Shown piece by piece: positions 1 to 9,624 of a stretch of DNA of 64,000 nt. Every line of letters begins with the position of its first letter. The first letter of the stretch is position 1. Under the pieces are notes generated by a model, which was not told the origin of the DNA, did not search any database, and worked only from the letters and a program-made list of their open reading frames with translations. The stretch spans positions 806,001 to 870,000 of the forward strand of contig NZ_CYUO01000005.1 of the NCBI RefSeq assembly GCF_001407835.1, written 5' to 3'. This stretch comes from Lagierella massiliensis (lineage in GTDB: Bacteria > Bacillota > Clostridia > Tissierellales > Peptoniphilaceae). Position numbers and translations under genes: made by a program.

Positions 1-734
1 ATATAACCTTTACCAAAAAACTTTCCTGATCCTATGGCAATTCTTCCTTGTAGTGCTTGATAACTTGAGTCGGAAATGTCGTGTTCAGGGTTTAAAAATG
101 TTAATATTCTCTTCTTTTGAAATGGTTCAAGTCTGCTATAAAGTATCGGTGAACTTATAATTAACAACCCCAAAGCGCCTAAAAAATATTTTAAATCTAA
201 ACCTGCTATAAATAACATAATTGCCATTATAAATATGAATACAAATGCAGTACCAGCATCTGGTTGCAAAAGTATTAAGAGTATAGGGAAACCCCCAAAA
301 GCAATAACTTTTAAAAATGTTTTAGGTTTACTTAAATTTTTTTTGTTTATTTCCAGATACCTTGCAAAAGATAATATAAATCCGATTTTTACAAATTCTG
401 CAGGTTGAAACCTAATGGAGCCTATAACTATCCAACTGTTTGAACCCCATTGTTCTTTACCTGTTCCAAAAATTAAAACCATAAATAAAAGAATATTACA
501 AATTGCATAAATTGGTATATAAAATTTTTTTATAAAGTCGGTATCAATACAGACTACTAAAGCCATAAATAAAAAACCTATAACTGTAGCTATGACCTGG
601 GACAGAATTGTTTTATTGTTAAGGGTTCTTGTTGCACTGAATAGAACAATTAAACCAAAAACAACAAGTGCAGATAATATTAAAAATAGCTTTAAATCAA
701 GCTTACCAAAATTTTTTTTCCGTATATTGAACAT
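1..734 (-). CDS. rodA: RodA/FtsW-family peptidoglycan polymerase, 5' part only
   Basis: Partial gene running off the left edge; about 244 codons from its start are present. The translation is a polytopic membrane protein with the SEDS-family motifs: FQPAEFVKIGF near residue 110 (the QPxEFxK loop), LLQPDAGTAF near residue 143, and RILTFLNPEHD followed by YQALQGRIAIGSGKFFGKGY near the cut end. SEDS proteins polymerise lipid II glycan strands with a class B PBP. The start is ATG at 734-732, preceded by AGGTGA. FtsW and RodA cannot be separated with certainty on this fragment; a RodA-like role is my preference because no division genes are adjacent. Confidence 0.88.
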   Translation of the reverse strand, partial: MFNIRKKNFGKLDLKLFLILSALVVFGLIVLFSATRTLNNKTILSQVIATVIGFLFMALVVCIDTDFIKKFYIPIYAICNILLFMVLIFGTGKEQWGSNSWIVIGSIRFQPAEFVKIGFILSFARYLEINKKNLSKPKTFLKVIAFGGFPILLILLQPDAGTAFVFIFIMAIMLFIAGLDLKYFLGALGLLIISSPILYSRLEPFQKKRILTFLNPEHDISDSSYQALQGRIAIGSGKFFGKGY

Positions 735-750
735 AAAATCACCTATTGCA

Positions 751-756
751 ATTATA
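751..756 (-). promoter_or_regulatory. Extended -10 element for the rodA-like gene
   Basis: Read on the minus strand this is TGG-TATAAT, an extended -10 box about 16 bases before the start codon. No good -35 hexamer lies 17 bases upstream. It is back to back with the nfo -10 box. Confidence 0.4.
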
Positions 757-781
757 CCACAGAAATGTTAGTTCTTGTTTA

Positions 782-790
782 TGCTATAAT
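782..790 (+). promoter_or_regulatory. Extended -10 promoter for nfo-nth-trmL
   Basis: TGCTATAAT is a consensus extended -10 element 17 bases before the nfo start codon, so the leader is very short. The ribosome binding site GAGGTGA follows at 798-804. Confidence 0.5.
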
Positions 791-807
791 AAAGTGTGAG
801 GTGAATT

Positions 808-1635
808 ATGAAGTTAGGTTTTCACGTTTCAACAAGTAATGGTTATCCTAATGGAGTTAGGGAGGCATTAGCTCAGGGAGCAACTACCTTTCAGTTTTTT
901 GCCAGTAATCCAAGAGGAAATAGTAGACGAGTTTTAAAGGATGATGAAATTAATAATTTCAAATATTTGAGAAGAACAAATAATTTAAATATTTTAGTTT
1001 GTCACGCACCATATATAATAAATCTTGCTTCAAAAAAACTAAATGTTATTGAAAATGGTAAGGATATAATTTTAAAAGACTTAAATAGATTAAAAGAGTT
1101 AGATGTAGATAGATATGTTCTGCATCCGGGAAATCATGTGGGACAAGGATCTAATACAGGAATGAATTTAATAATAAAATCTTTGAATGAGATATTAAGT
1201 GATGATTATAAAATTTATTTATGTCTTGAAACAATGTCTGGAATGGGAACGGAAATAGGGAGTAATTTTAAAGAACTCAATTATATGATTGAAAATATTA
1301 AATATAAAAATGTTGGGGTTTGTCTTGATACTTGTCATATATACTCAGCAGGATATGATATAAAAAATCACTATAAAGAAGTATTAGAGGAATTTGATAA
1401 TATTATAGGTATAGATAAACTAAAAGTAATTCATTTTAATGATACTTTAAAGGATTTAGGTTCAAAAAAGGATAGGCATGAAAAAATAGGTCAAGGGGTT
1501 TTAGGGATTGAGACTTTTAGAAAATTTGTTAATGATGAAAGGTTAAAGGATATTCCAGTTATCCTTGAAACACCAAATGACTTAGATGGATATAAGAAAG
1601 AGATAGAAATGATTAAGGAATTAAGAAATGAGTAA
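808..1635 (+). CDS. nfo: Endonuclease IV (AP endonuclease)
   Basis: Class II AP endonuclease that cuts the backbone 5' of abasic sites in base-excision repair, using three zinc ions. The 275-residue length is usual for the family. Metal-binding signatures are clear: HPGNH near residue 107, GVCLDTCHIYSAGYD near 170-184, HFNDTLKDLGSKKDRHEKIG near 210-229 and the terminal LETPND near 252. The strong GAGGTGA site fixes the start. It overlaps nth by 8 bases, so the two successive repair enzymes (glycosylase/lyase and AP endonuclease) are translationally coupled. Confidence 0.96.
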   Translation: MKLGFHVSTSNGYPNGVREALAQGATTFQFFASNPRGNSRRVLKDDEINNFKYLRRTNNLNILVCHAPYIINLASKKLNVIENGKDIILKDLNRLKELDVDRYVLHPGNHVGQGSNTGMNLIIKSLNEILSDDYKIYLCLETMSGMGTEIGSNFKELNYMIENIKYKNVGVCLDTCHIYSAGYDIKNHYKEVLEEFDNIIGIDKLKVIHFNDTLKDLGSKKDRHEKIGQGVLGIETFRKFVNDERLKDIPVILETPNDLDGYKKEIEMIKELRNE

Positions 1636-2281
1636 ACATTTAACTATGGAAGTAATCAGTGATGTGTTAGATATATTAGAAAAGACATATCCAGATGCTA
1701 AGGCAGAATTAAATTATACAACTCCATATGAACTTTTAATTGCAACTATTTTATCTGCTCAATGTACAGATGTTAGAGTAAATAAGACGACTGAGGTGCT
1801 ATTTCAAAATTATAATACTCCAGAAAAGATGGTTACCCTTTCAATAGATGAACTTGGAGATATTATAAAGAGTTGTGGTTTTTACAATTCAAAAAGTAAA
1901 AATATACTTTCAACAAGTCAAATATTAATTAACCAGTACAATTCAGAAGTTCCTAAATCAATGTTGGAATTGACAAAACTTCCAGGAGTTGGAAGGAAGA
2001 CTGCAAATGTTGTGCTTTCAAATGCATTTGACATACCTTCTATTGCTGTAGATACCCATGTATTTAGAGTATCAAATAGAATTGGAATTGCAAATGCGAT
2101 AAATGTAGAAGAAACTGAAAAACAATTAAGAAGAAGGATAGATAGAAATAGGTGGAGTAAAAGCCATCACATTTTAATATTTCATGGAAGAAGAATTTGT
2201 AAATCCAGAAGTCCAAGGTGTGATATTTGTCCTGTAAATTCCTATTGTTTACATTATAAGAAAGAGGCGAAAAATGTTTAA
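1628..2281 (+). CDS. nth: Endonuclease III (DNA glycosylase/AP lyase)
   Basis: Bifunctional glycosylase/AP lyase removing oxidised pyrimidines. The helix-hairpin-helix LPGVGRKTANVV (about residues 118-129) contains the catalytic Lys, and AVDTHVFRVSNR carries the catalytic Asp near 141. The C-terminal [4Fe-4S] cluster motif C-x6-C-x2-C-x5-C is complete (Cys 191, 198, 201, 207). At 217 residues it is a typical full-length Nth. It overlaps nfo upstream and trmL downstream by 8 bases each, a tightly packed operon. Confidence 0.97.
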   Translation: MSKHLTMEVISDVLDILEKTYPDAKAELNYTTPYELLIATILSAQCTDVRVNKTTEVLFQNYNTPEKMVTLSIDELGDIIKSCGFYNSKSKNILSTSQILINQYNSEVPKSMLELTKLPGVGRKTANVVLSNAFDIPSIAVDTHVFRVSNRIGIANAINVEETEKQLRRRIDRNRWSKSHHILIFHGRRICKSRSPRCDICPVNSYCLHYKKEAKNV

Positions 2282-2744
2282 TATAGTATTATTGGAGCCT
2301 GAAAAGCCAACAAATGTTGGTAATATTGGGAGGACATGCTTTCTTACTGAATCAAGGCTTCACCTTATAAGACCATTTAAGTTCAATATGGATGATAAAA
2401 CTCTTAGGCGAACTGGTCTTGATTATTGGAAAGATGTTGATGTTACAATATATGATGATTATGATGATTTTCTCTTAAAAAACCCTGGCATTAATATTTT
2501 TTATGCCACAACTAAGGCGAATAACTGTTATTCTGAAGCAAAATTTAAAGATGGAGATTTTATTATGTTTGGAAAGGAATCAGCAGGAATCTCTGAAAGT
2601 ATTTTAAATCAGAATAAAGATAAATGTATAAGAATACCTATGACAAAGAAATTAAAACGATCTTTAAATTTATCAAATTCTGTTGCTATAATACTCTATG
2701 AAGCGTTAAGACAGAATGATTTTAACTCTTTATTACAGTTTTGA
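2274..2744 (+). CDS. trmL: tRNA (cytidine/uridine-34-2'-O)-methyltransferase TrmL
   Basis: SPOUT-class SAM-dependent methylase for the 2'-O of the wobble nucleotide of certain tRNA-Leu species. It begins with the family hallmark MFNIVLLEPEKPTNVGNIGR, has the knot motif FGKESAGIS near residue 101, and ends with IPMTKKLKRSLNLSNSVAI. The 156-residue length is standard. Being last in the nfo-nth operon is a positional association only; nothing suggests it acts in DNA repair. Confidence 0.94.
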   Translation: MFNIVLLEPEKPTNVGNIGRTCFLTESRLHLIRPFKFNMDDKTLRRTGLDYWKDVDVTIYDDYDDFLLKNPGINIFYATTKANNCYSEAKFKDGDFIMFGKESAGISESILNQNKDKCIRIPMTKKLKRSLNLSNSVAIILYEALRQNDFNSLLQF

Positions 2745-2767
2745 TAGTAAATTAAAAAAATATTATT

Positions 2768-2816
2768 TTGAGAGATTATTAGAAATTTGGGTATAAGATT
2801 TAGTGATGATTATAAT
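2768..2816 (+). promoter_or_regulatory. Probable promoter region of the glycolytic operon
   Basis: Two overlapping sigma-A-like arrangements are visible: TTGAGA (2768-2773) with TATAAG (2792-2797) at 18-base spacing, and TTGGGT (2787-2792) with TATAAT (2811-2816) at 18-base spacing. Either would give a leader of roughly 50-70 bases before gap. No cggR-type repressor gene lies next to the operon. Confidence 0.45.
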
Positions 2817-2828
2817 GTTTAACATTAT
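2812..2828 (+). promoter_or_regulatory. Palindrome overlapping the gap -10 region, operator-like
   Basis: ATAATGT-TTA-ACATTAT is a perfect 7+7 inverted repeat. It overlaps the second candidate -10 box and would lie at or just downstream of the transcription start. Position and symmetry fit a repressor operator, but no regulator is identified and AT-rich palindromes can arise by chance. Confidence 0.3.
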
Positions 2829-2871
2829 GATATATGTAAAAATTAAAAATGAAAATATGTAGGAGGTATTT

Positions 2872-3876
2872 ATGAGAGTAGCTGTAAATGGTTTTGGTAG
2901 AATAGGAAGAGATGTTGTTAGACAAATTTTTGAAAGGAACGAAGCTGACTTAGAACTTGTAGCTATTAACTTTAGTTCAGATTTGCACACAATGGCACAT
3001 CTTTTTAAATATGACTCACTTTATGGAAAGTTTGATGGAACTATAGAAGTTAAAGATGATTCTTTTGTAATCAATGATAAAGTTGTAAAAATAGTTAATG
3101 ATAGAGACCCTGCAAACCTTCCATGGAAAGAATTAGGAGTAGAACTTGTAATTGACTCTACAGGAGCTTTTAAAGATGCAGAAAGTTTAGGAAAGCATAT
3201 AGAAGCGGGAGCTAAAAAAGTTATTTTAACAGCTCCAGGAAAAGGAATTAAAACAATTGTAATGGGCGTAAACTGTGATACTTATAATCCTGATGAAGAT
3301 CATATAATATCAAATGCTTCTTGTACTACAAACTGTTTAGCACCAGTAACAAAAGTCATTGATGAGAACTTTGGAATTAAACGTGGACTTATGACAACTA
3401 TTCACGCTTACACAGGAGATCAAAATATTCATGATAATAAACATAGAGATTTAAGAAGAGCAAGAGCAGCTGCACTAAGCATGGTTCCTACAACAACAGG
3501 TGCTGCAAAAGCTGTAGCACTAGTACTTCCTCAAATGGAAGGTAAATTAAGTGGATATGCTGTAAGAGTTCCAGTTCCTACAGTATCTTTAGTAGATGTA
3601 ACTTTTGAACTTGAAAAAAATGTTACTAAAGAAGAAGTTAATGAAGCAGTTAAAAAAGCTTCAGAAAATGAGCTAAAGGGAATTTTAGGATATTCAGATG
3701 AACCACTTGTTTCAATTGACTATCAAAAGGATCCAAGAGCATCAATATTTGATTCTGCATTAACAACTGTTATTGATGACAATTTTGTTAAAGTAGTTTC
3801 TTGGTATGATAATGAATGGGGATATTCACAAAGAGTAATTGACTTAGCTGAACTTGTAGCTAAAAACTATAAATAA
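2872..3876 (+). CDS. gap: Glyceraldehyde-3-phosphate dehydrogenase (GapB-like cofactor pocket)
   Basis: Oxidises and phosphorylates glyceraldehyde-3-phosphate to 1,3-bisphosphoglycerate. The Rossmann motif NGFGRIGR is at residues 6-13, the catalytic cysteine is in SNASCTTNC near 151, and [14 protein letters not shown] is the usual C-terminal motif. Length is 334 residues. The conserved Asn-Asp at the end of beta-2, whose Asp binds the adenine ribose and favours NAD, is replaced by Asn33-Phe34 (AINFSSD). From memory, B. subtilis GapB, an NADP-preferring enzyme, has Asn-Ala there. The protein is also GapB-like in its LTAPGK and RVPVP segments. It heads the operon, with AGGAGG at 2861-2866. Confidence 0.95.
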   Translation: MRVAVNGFGRIGRDVVRQIFERNEADLELVAINFSSDLHTMAHLFKYDSLYGKFDGTIEVKDDSFVINDKVVKIVNDRDPANLPWKELGVELVIDSTGAFKDAESLGKHIEAGAKKVILTAPGKGIKTIVMGVNCDTYNPDEDHIISNASCTTNCLAPVTKVIDENFGIKRGLMTTIHAYTGDQNIHDNKHRDLRRARAAALSMVPTTTGAAKAVALVLPQMEGKLSGYAVRVPVPTVSLVDVTFELEKNVTKEEVNEAVKKASENELKGILGYSDEPLVSIDYQKDPRASIFDSALTTVIDDNFVKVVSWYDNEWGYSQRVIDLAELVAKNYK

Positions 3877-3881
3877 TATTT

Positions 3882-3904
3882 TTAGCCCGGTCATACCGGG
3901 CTAA
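3882..3904 (+). other. Perfect hairpin between gap and pgk
   Basis: TTAGCCCGGT-CAT-ACCGGGCTAA is a 10-bp GC-rich stem with a 3-base loop, five bases after the gap stop codon. It lacks a proper downstream T-run (only TTT). It therefore looks more like a partial attenuator, or an mRNA processing or 3'-end protecting stem, than a full terminator. Confidence 0.6.
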
Positions 3905-3923
3905 TTTAAGTAAAGGTGATAAA

Positions 3924-5120
3924 ATGTTAAATAAAAAAACTTTAAAAGATCTTAATGTTGAAGGCAAAAAAGTACTTGTAAGGGTGGATTTTAATGTACC
4001 TATATCATCTGAAACTGGCGAAATTTCAGATGACACAAGAATAGTTGCTTCCCTTGATACAATAAAATATTTATTAGATAATCATGCAAAGGTTATACTA
4101 ATGTCTCACTTGGGAAGACCAAAAAATGGACCAGAAAAGAAATTTTCATTAGAGCCTGTAGCTAAAAGGCTTTCTGAATTAATAGGAAAAGAAGTTAAAT
4201 TTTTACAATCAGATAAAGTGGTTGATGATAAAGTTAAAGAAGCTTGTAATAATTTAGAAAAAGGCGACATTGCTCTTTTAGAAAACACGAGATTTAGAGC
4301 TGAAGAAACCAAAAATGGAGATGAATTTGCAAAGGAATTAGCTTCACTTGCAGATTTATATGTTAATGATGCATTTGGTACTTCTCACAGAGCTCATGCT
4401 TCAAATGTAGGTGTGTCTAAGCATCTTGAGTCAGCTCTTGGTTTTTTAGTTGAGAAAGAAGTAAATGTAATGGGAAAGGCTTTAGAAAATCCAGAAAGAC
4501 CTTTTATAGCAATTCTTGGAGGAGCTAAAGTAAGTGACAAAATAGGAGTTATTGATAATTTACTTGAAAAAGTAGATGCTATTCTTATTGGTGGAGGAAT
4601 GGCTTGGACATTTTTAAAAGCTGAGGGATATGAAGTTGGCGGATCTCTTGTTGAAAATGACAAGTTGGATTTAGCAAAAGAACTTCTTAAAAAAGCAACT
4701 GAAAAGGGAGTTAAAATCTTTTTACCAATGGATGCAATTGTAGCTGAAGAAATGACAGAAGACTCTCCATCAAAAACTATTTCTATAAATGGTTTTACAC
4801 CAGATGATAAAGCTTTTGATATTGGACCAAGAACTGTTTCTGTATTTGTAGAAGAGATAAAAAAATCAAAAACAATTGTATGGAATGGTCCTATGGGTGT
4901 TTTTGAAATTAAACAATTTGCAAATGGAACTTTTGATATAGCAAAGGCTCTATCAGAAGTAGATGCTATTACAATAATAGGCGGAGGTGATTCTGCTTCA
5001 GCCATTGAAAAATCAGGATATAAAGATAAGGTAACTCATGTTTCTACTGGTGGAGGAGCTTCATTAGAATTTTTAGAAGGAAAGACTTTACCAGGAATTG
5101 AAGCCATATCAGATAAATAG
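3924..5120 (+). CDS. pgk: Phosphoglycerate kinase
   Basis: Transfers phosphate from 1,3-bisphosphoglycerate to ADP, the first ATP-yielding step of glycolysis. The N-terminal domain has VRVDFNVP (residues 21-28) and SHLGRP near 61, both substrate-binding. The nucleotide domain has [15 protein letters not shown] near 196-210 and the glycine-rich [11 protein letters not shown] near 351. Length 398 is standard. It starts 47 bases after gap, with AAAGGTGA upstream. It sits between the genes for the preceding and following three-carbon steps. Confidence 0.98.
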   Translation: MLNKKTLKDLNVEGKKVLVRVDFNVPISSETGEISDDTRIVASLDTIKYLLDNHAKVILMSHLGRPKNGPEKKFSLEPVAKRLSELIGKEVKFLQSDKVVDDKVKEACNNLEKGDIALLENTRFRAEETKNGDEFAKELASLADLYVNDAFGTSHRAHASNVGVSKHLESALGFLVEKEVNVMGKALENPERPFIAILGGAKVSDKIGVIDNLLEKVDAILIGGGMAWTFLKAEGYEVGGSLVENDKLDLAKELLKKATEKGVKIFLPMDAIVAEEMTEDSPSKTISINGFTPDDKAFDIGPRTVSVFVEEIKKSKTIVWNGPMGVFEIKQFANGTFDIAKALSEVDAITIIGGGDSASAIEKSGYKDKVTHVSTGGGASLEFLEGKTLPGIEAISDK

Positions 5121-5128
5121 GAGGTAAA

Positions 5129-5875
5129 ATGCGTAAACCTATAATAGCGGGAAACTGGAAGATGAATAATACTCCATCTGATACAAAGGTATTTATAAGC
5201 TCCTTAAAACAAAAGGAGCTATCAGAAGATGTTGAAAAAATAATAGCAACTCCTTTTACTTCTCTTTATCTCGCTAATGAACTTTTAAATGATACAGATA
5301 TAAAAATTGGTGCTCAAAATATGTATTTTGAAGACAGAGGAGCTTTTACAGGAGAAGTCTCAGGACAAATGCTAAAAGATTTAAATGTATCTTATGTAAT
5401 TATTGGTCATTCAGAAAGAAGAGAGATTTTCAACGAATCTGATGAACTTCTAAACAAAAAAGTTAAGGCTGCTATTTCTAAAGAACTATCGCCAATCCTT
5501 TGTTGTGGTGAGACAATAGAAGAAAGAGAAGCTCAAAAGCACCAAGAAAAAATAAAAAATCAAATTACTAAGGATTTAGAAGGAATATCTGAAAAAGATT
5601 TAGACAAACTTGTTATAGCCTATGAACCAATTTGGGCAATCGGCACTGGTAAAACCGCTTCTCCTGAAGATGCTGAAGAAATGTGTAAATATATTAGAGA
5701 AATCTTGGAAGAGCTATATTCTAAAGATTTAGCAGACAATATAAGGATTTTATATGGTGGATCAGTAAAGCCTGAAAATGTTAAAGAAATTATGGCGAAA
5801 GAAAATGTTGACGGAGCTCTTGTCGGAGGAGCAAGTTTAAAGGTTGATAGTTTTACAAGTTTAATCAATTATTAA
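5129..5875 (+). CDS. tpiA: Triosephosphate isomerase
   Basis: Interconverts dihydroxyacetone phosphate and glyceraldehyde-3-phosphate. It begins with the canonical RKPIIAGNWKMN; the catalytic His is in VIIGHSERRE near residue 93 and the catalytic Glu in AYEPIWAIGTGKTAS near 165. The phosphate-gripping segments YGGSVKPEN and GALVGGASL lie near the C-terminus. Length 248 is typical of the family. It lies 8 bases after pgk with a consensus AGGAGGT, and the next gene starts 12 bases beyond its stop. Confidence 0.98.
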   Translation: MRKPIIAGNWKMNNTPSDTKVFISSLKQKELSEDVEKIIATPFTSLYLANELLNDTDIKIGAQNMYFEDRGAFTGEVSGQMLKDLNVSYVIIGHSERREIFNESDELLNKKVKAAISKELSPILCCGETIEEREAQKHQEKIKNQITKDLEGISEKDLDKLVIAYEPIWAIGTGKTASPEDAEEMCKYIREILEELYSKDLADNIRILYGGSVKPENVKEIMAKENVDGALVGGASLKVDSFTSLINY

Positions 5876-7174
<1,299 letters not shown>

Positions 7175-7179
7175 CATTA

Positions 7180-7209
7180 ATTGGCTCTATTATATAGGGC
7201 CAATTTTTT
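7180..7209 (+). terminator. Intrinsic terminator of the glycolytic operon
   Basis: ATTGGCTCTA-TTATA-TAGGGCCAAT forms a 10-bp stem with one G-T pair and is followed by a run of six T, starting 5 bases after the eno stop. Confidence 0.9.
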
Positions 7210-7215
7210 AATATT

Positions 7216-7257
7216 CTCCAAAATATTATATAATTGAATTGATATAATGATTTGGAG
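7216..7257 (+). promoter_or_regulatory. Long inverted repeat covering the comEC promoter/SD region
   Basis: The 16-base arms 7216-7231 and 7242-7257 pair at 15 positions, counting one G-U; only A7223/A7250 is mismatched. The 3' arm ends in TTTGGAG, the comEC Shine-Dalgarno sequence, and two TATAAT hexamers (7229-7234, 7243-7248) lie inside. If transcribed from upstream it would hide the ribosome binding site; if transcription starts inside, it could be an operator. Confidence 0.45.
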
Positions 7258-7263
7258 TAAAAA

Positions 7264-9624
7264 ATGAAAAAATATAATTCTGTAATTATTCTTGCAATTG
7301 TTATTGCAACTATGTTTTTTGGATGTTTTTTTGAAATTAATAAATATTTTTACATATCAGCCTTTACAGTAAGTATAGGTCTATTTTTGTTTTCAAATAA
7401 AAACTTAATATATATTGCACTTGGTATAATGCTTGGAATTGTGTGTCTATACAGATATGATAACTTAAAAAGTAATTTTAATTATTCATTGGATAATAGA
7501 TTCTTTTATATTGATGGCGTAGTTACAAAGGCAATTAAAAAAGAAGATTCTACAACCCTGTATATAAAGGATGTTTTATTAGATGGAAATAAAAATGGTC
7601 CTAATGTTTATGCGTATTATAATGGTGAAGAAATTTTTAAAATAGGGGACAAGGTAAAATTTAGTACAAAGTTATACATACCTAAAAACAAAAAGATACC
7701 GGGAAGATTTAATTTTTATAATTACATGATTTCCAAAGATTTATATTCCTATTGCTATGCTAATAAAATTTCAACAGAAGGAGTTTCTGAGAAACTATTA
7801 TTGAAGTGGCAGAGAGGTTTTGATGATATTATAAAATCAAAAACTTCAAATTTCGAAGAAAATCTTTCTAACTTTTTATATTCCGCATCAACGGGAAGAA
7901 ATATAATCAATATGGAGATAAAGGATGAATATAGAGATTTAGGGATCTCTCATATTCTTGCTATTAGCGGATTTCACATTATGATAGTCTATTCAAGTTT
8001 AATGTTTTGTTTAGGGCTTTTAAGTGTTGATATGAGGATAAGAAAAATAATATCTGTTGCATTTGTTGGTTTTTACTGCCTACTTATAGATTTTCCATTT
8101 TCATCATTTAGAGCATTTCTATTTTTGCTTATTAGTGTAATATCATATTTAACCATGATTCCAGAAGATAGAAAGAAAACAATAGCTATTTCAGCTTTAA
8201 TAATATTGTTAATTTATCCTGCTTCAATTTTTGATATAGGATTTCAATTTTCATTTTTAGCAGTTACTGCAATGGAGATTATATATCCAATGTTAAAAAA
8301 CAAAAGTGAAAAAGATAATTCACTTATTAATTTAATGTATTTAACTATTTCTGTGAATATATTGATATTTCCACTTCAGATGTATTATTTTAAAAGTTTT
8401 TCATACTTTGTTTTTTTAGGAAATTTATTTATAGTGCCTATCCTTACAATTGTTTTGTATTTGTTTATTCCATATATAGTTCTCGCAAAGATTCCTATAT
8501 TAGGAAGTGGACTAAATAAATTGATTTCAATTACATTTAAAATTTCAGAATATGTTACAGAAGCAATTACCCCTAAAAATGGATTTAGTAAAATAGAATT
8601 AAATTTTAATCTAACTGATGTGGTACTATACTTTTCTATTGTAGCCATAGTTATTTTGATCTATTACAATAGATTTCAATATGAAAAGCTATTGAGACAG
8701 AATTCTAAAATTATTTTATTCCTATTTTCTACTACATTTGTCTTTAATATAATATTAAATGATGTAAGACCTATTGCAACACTTACAATGATTGATATAG
8801 GACAAGGTGATTGTTTTCTATTAAAATACAAAAGAGAGAGTTATTTAATCGATACTGGAGGAAAAATTAAAGAAGGAGACAACTCTAAAATAGTTTTTGA
8901 TAATCTATCATACTTAAAAGTTAAAAAGTTGAATGGAATATTTTTATCTCATTTAGATAAAGATCATATTGGAAATATTGGCTTTATAATGAAAAACTAT
9001 CCTAAAACTCCAGTCTACTCTCATATAGGTAGCACTGATTACTTGTATAGTGATTTTATTAATAATAAATTTAATTCCGTAGAATTAAAAAAGGGTGATA
9101 TACTTAAATCTGATGATTTAAAAATAACTGTATTAAATTCGTCTAATGAAAATGAAGAAAATGATAACTCGTTAGTTCTTTTGGTAGAAATAAAAAATGC
9201 TAAAATTCTTTTTACAGGAGATATTACAAATGAACTTGAAGAAAGTTTACTTAATGAAAATATTGGTGTGGATATTTTAAAAATTGCACATCATGGATCT
9301 AAGTATTCATATTCAAAATCTTTTTTCAAAAAGACAAATCCAAAGATAGCACTTATTTCAGTTGGGGAATACAATTCCTACAATCATCCTGATATAGAAA
9401 TAATAAAATATTTAAATGATAATAAAATTAAGACATTTAGAACAGATTTTTCAGGAAATTGCTATATGGAAATCTACGATAATTTTATAAAGAGTTATGA
9501 CTCGAAAGAATATGTAAGAGAAATGATTTTAGCAGATGATAAAAAACTTAGTTTTATTTATTATATGATTATGTTTTGTTTTTGTAAGCGAATTTTATCA
9601 GTGAAGAGAGGTGTTTTAAATTAA
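7264..9624 (+). CDS. comEC: ComEC/Rec2-type DNA uptake channel protein
   Basis: Polytopic membrane protein expected to carry single-stranded DNA across the membrane in natural transformation. It has N-terminal membrane segments and a soluble OB-like domain (about residues 70-170). The competence transmembrane domain follows (about 200-500, with AISGFHIMIVYSS). A C-terminal metallo-beta-lactamase-like domain starts at LTMIDIGQGDCFLL and includes SHLDKDHIGNI and AHHGSKYSYS. Length 786 is normal. The last 30 or so residues form an extra hydrophobic/basic tail that I do not recognise. The stop codon overlaps the proposed holA start. comEA was not seen in this window. Confidence 0.92.
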   Translation: MKKYNSVIILAIVIATMFFGCFFEINKYFYISAFTVSIGLFLFSNKNLIYIALGIMLGIVCLYRYDNLKSNFNYSLDNRFFYIDGVVTKAIKKEDSTTLYIKDVLLDGNKNGPNVYAYYNGEEIFKIGDKVKFSTKLYIPKNKKIPGRFNFYNYMISKDLYSYCYANKISTEGVSEKLLLKWQRGFDDIIKSKTSNFEENLSNFLYSASTGRNIINMEIKDEYRDLGISHILAISGFHIMIVYSSLMFCLGLLSVDMRIRKIISVAFVGFYCLLIDFPFSSFRAFLFLLISVISYLTMIPEDRKKTIAISALIILLIYPASIFDIGFQFSFLAVTAMEIIYPMLKNKSEKDNSLINLMYLTISVNILIFPLQMYYFKSFSYFVFLGNLFIVPILTIVLYLFIPYIVLAKIPILGSGLNKLISITFKISEYVTEAITPKNGFSKIELNFNLTDVVLYFSIVAIVILIYYNRFQYEKLLRQNSKIILFLFSTTFVFNIILNDVRPIATLTMIDIGQGDCFLLKYKRESYLIDTGGKIKEGDNSKIVFDNLSYLKVKKLNGIFLSHLDKDHIGNIGFIMKNYPKTPVYSHIGSTDYLYSDFINNKFNSVELKKGDILKSDDLKITVLNSSNENEENDNSLVLLVEIKNAKILFTGDITNELEESLLNENIGVDILKIAHHGSKYSYSKSFFKKTNPKIALISVGEYNSYNHPDIEIIKYLNDNKIKTFRTDFSGNCYMEIYDNFIKSYDSKEYVREMILADDKKLSFIYYMIMFCFCKRILSVKRGVLN

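Noticed and set aside
4394-5005. A 203-codon open frame on the minus strand
   Set aside because: Lies wholly inside pgk, low-complexity Ser/Pro/Ile-rich translation, no ribosome binding site; a mirror of biased codon use in pgk.
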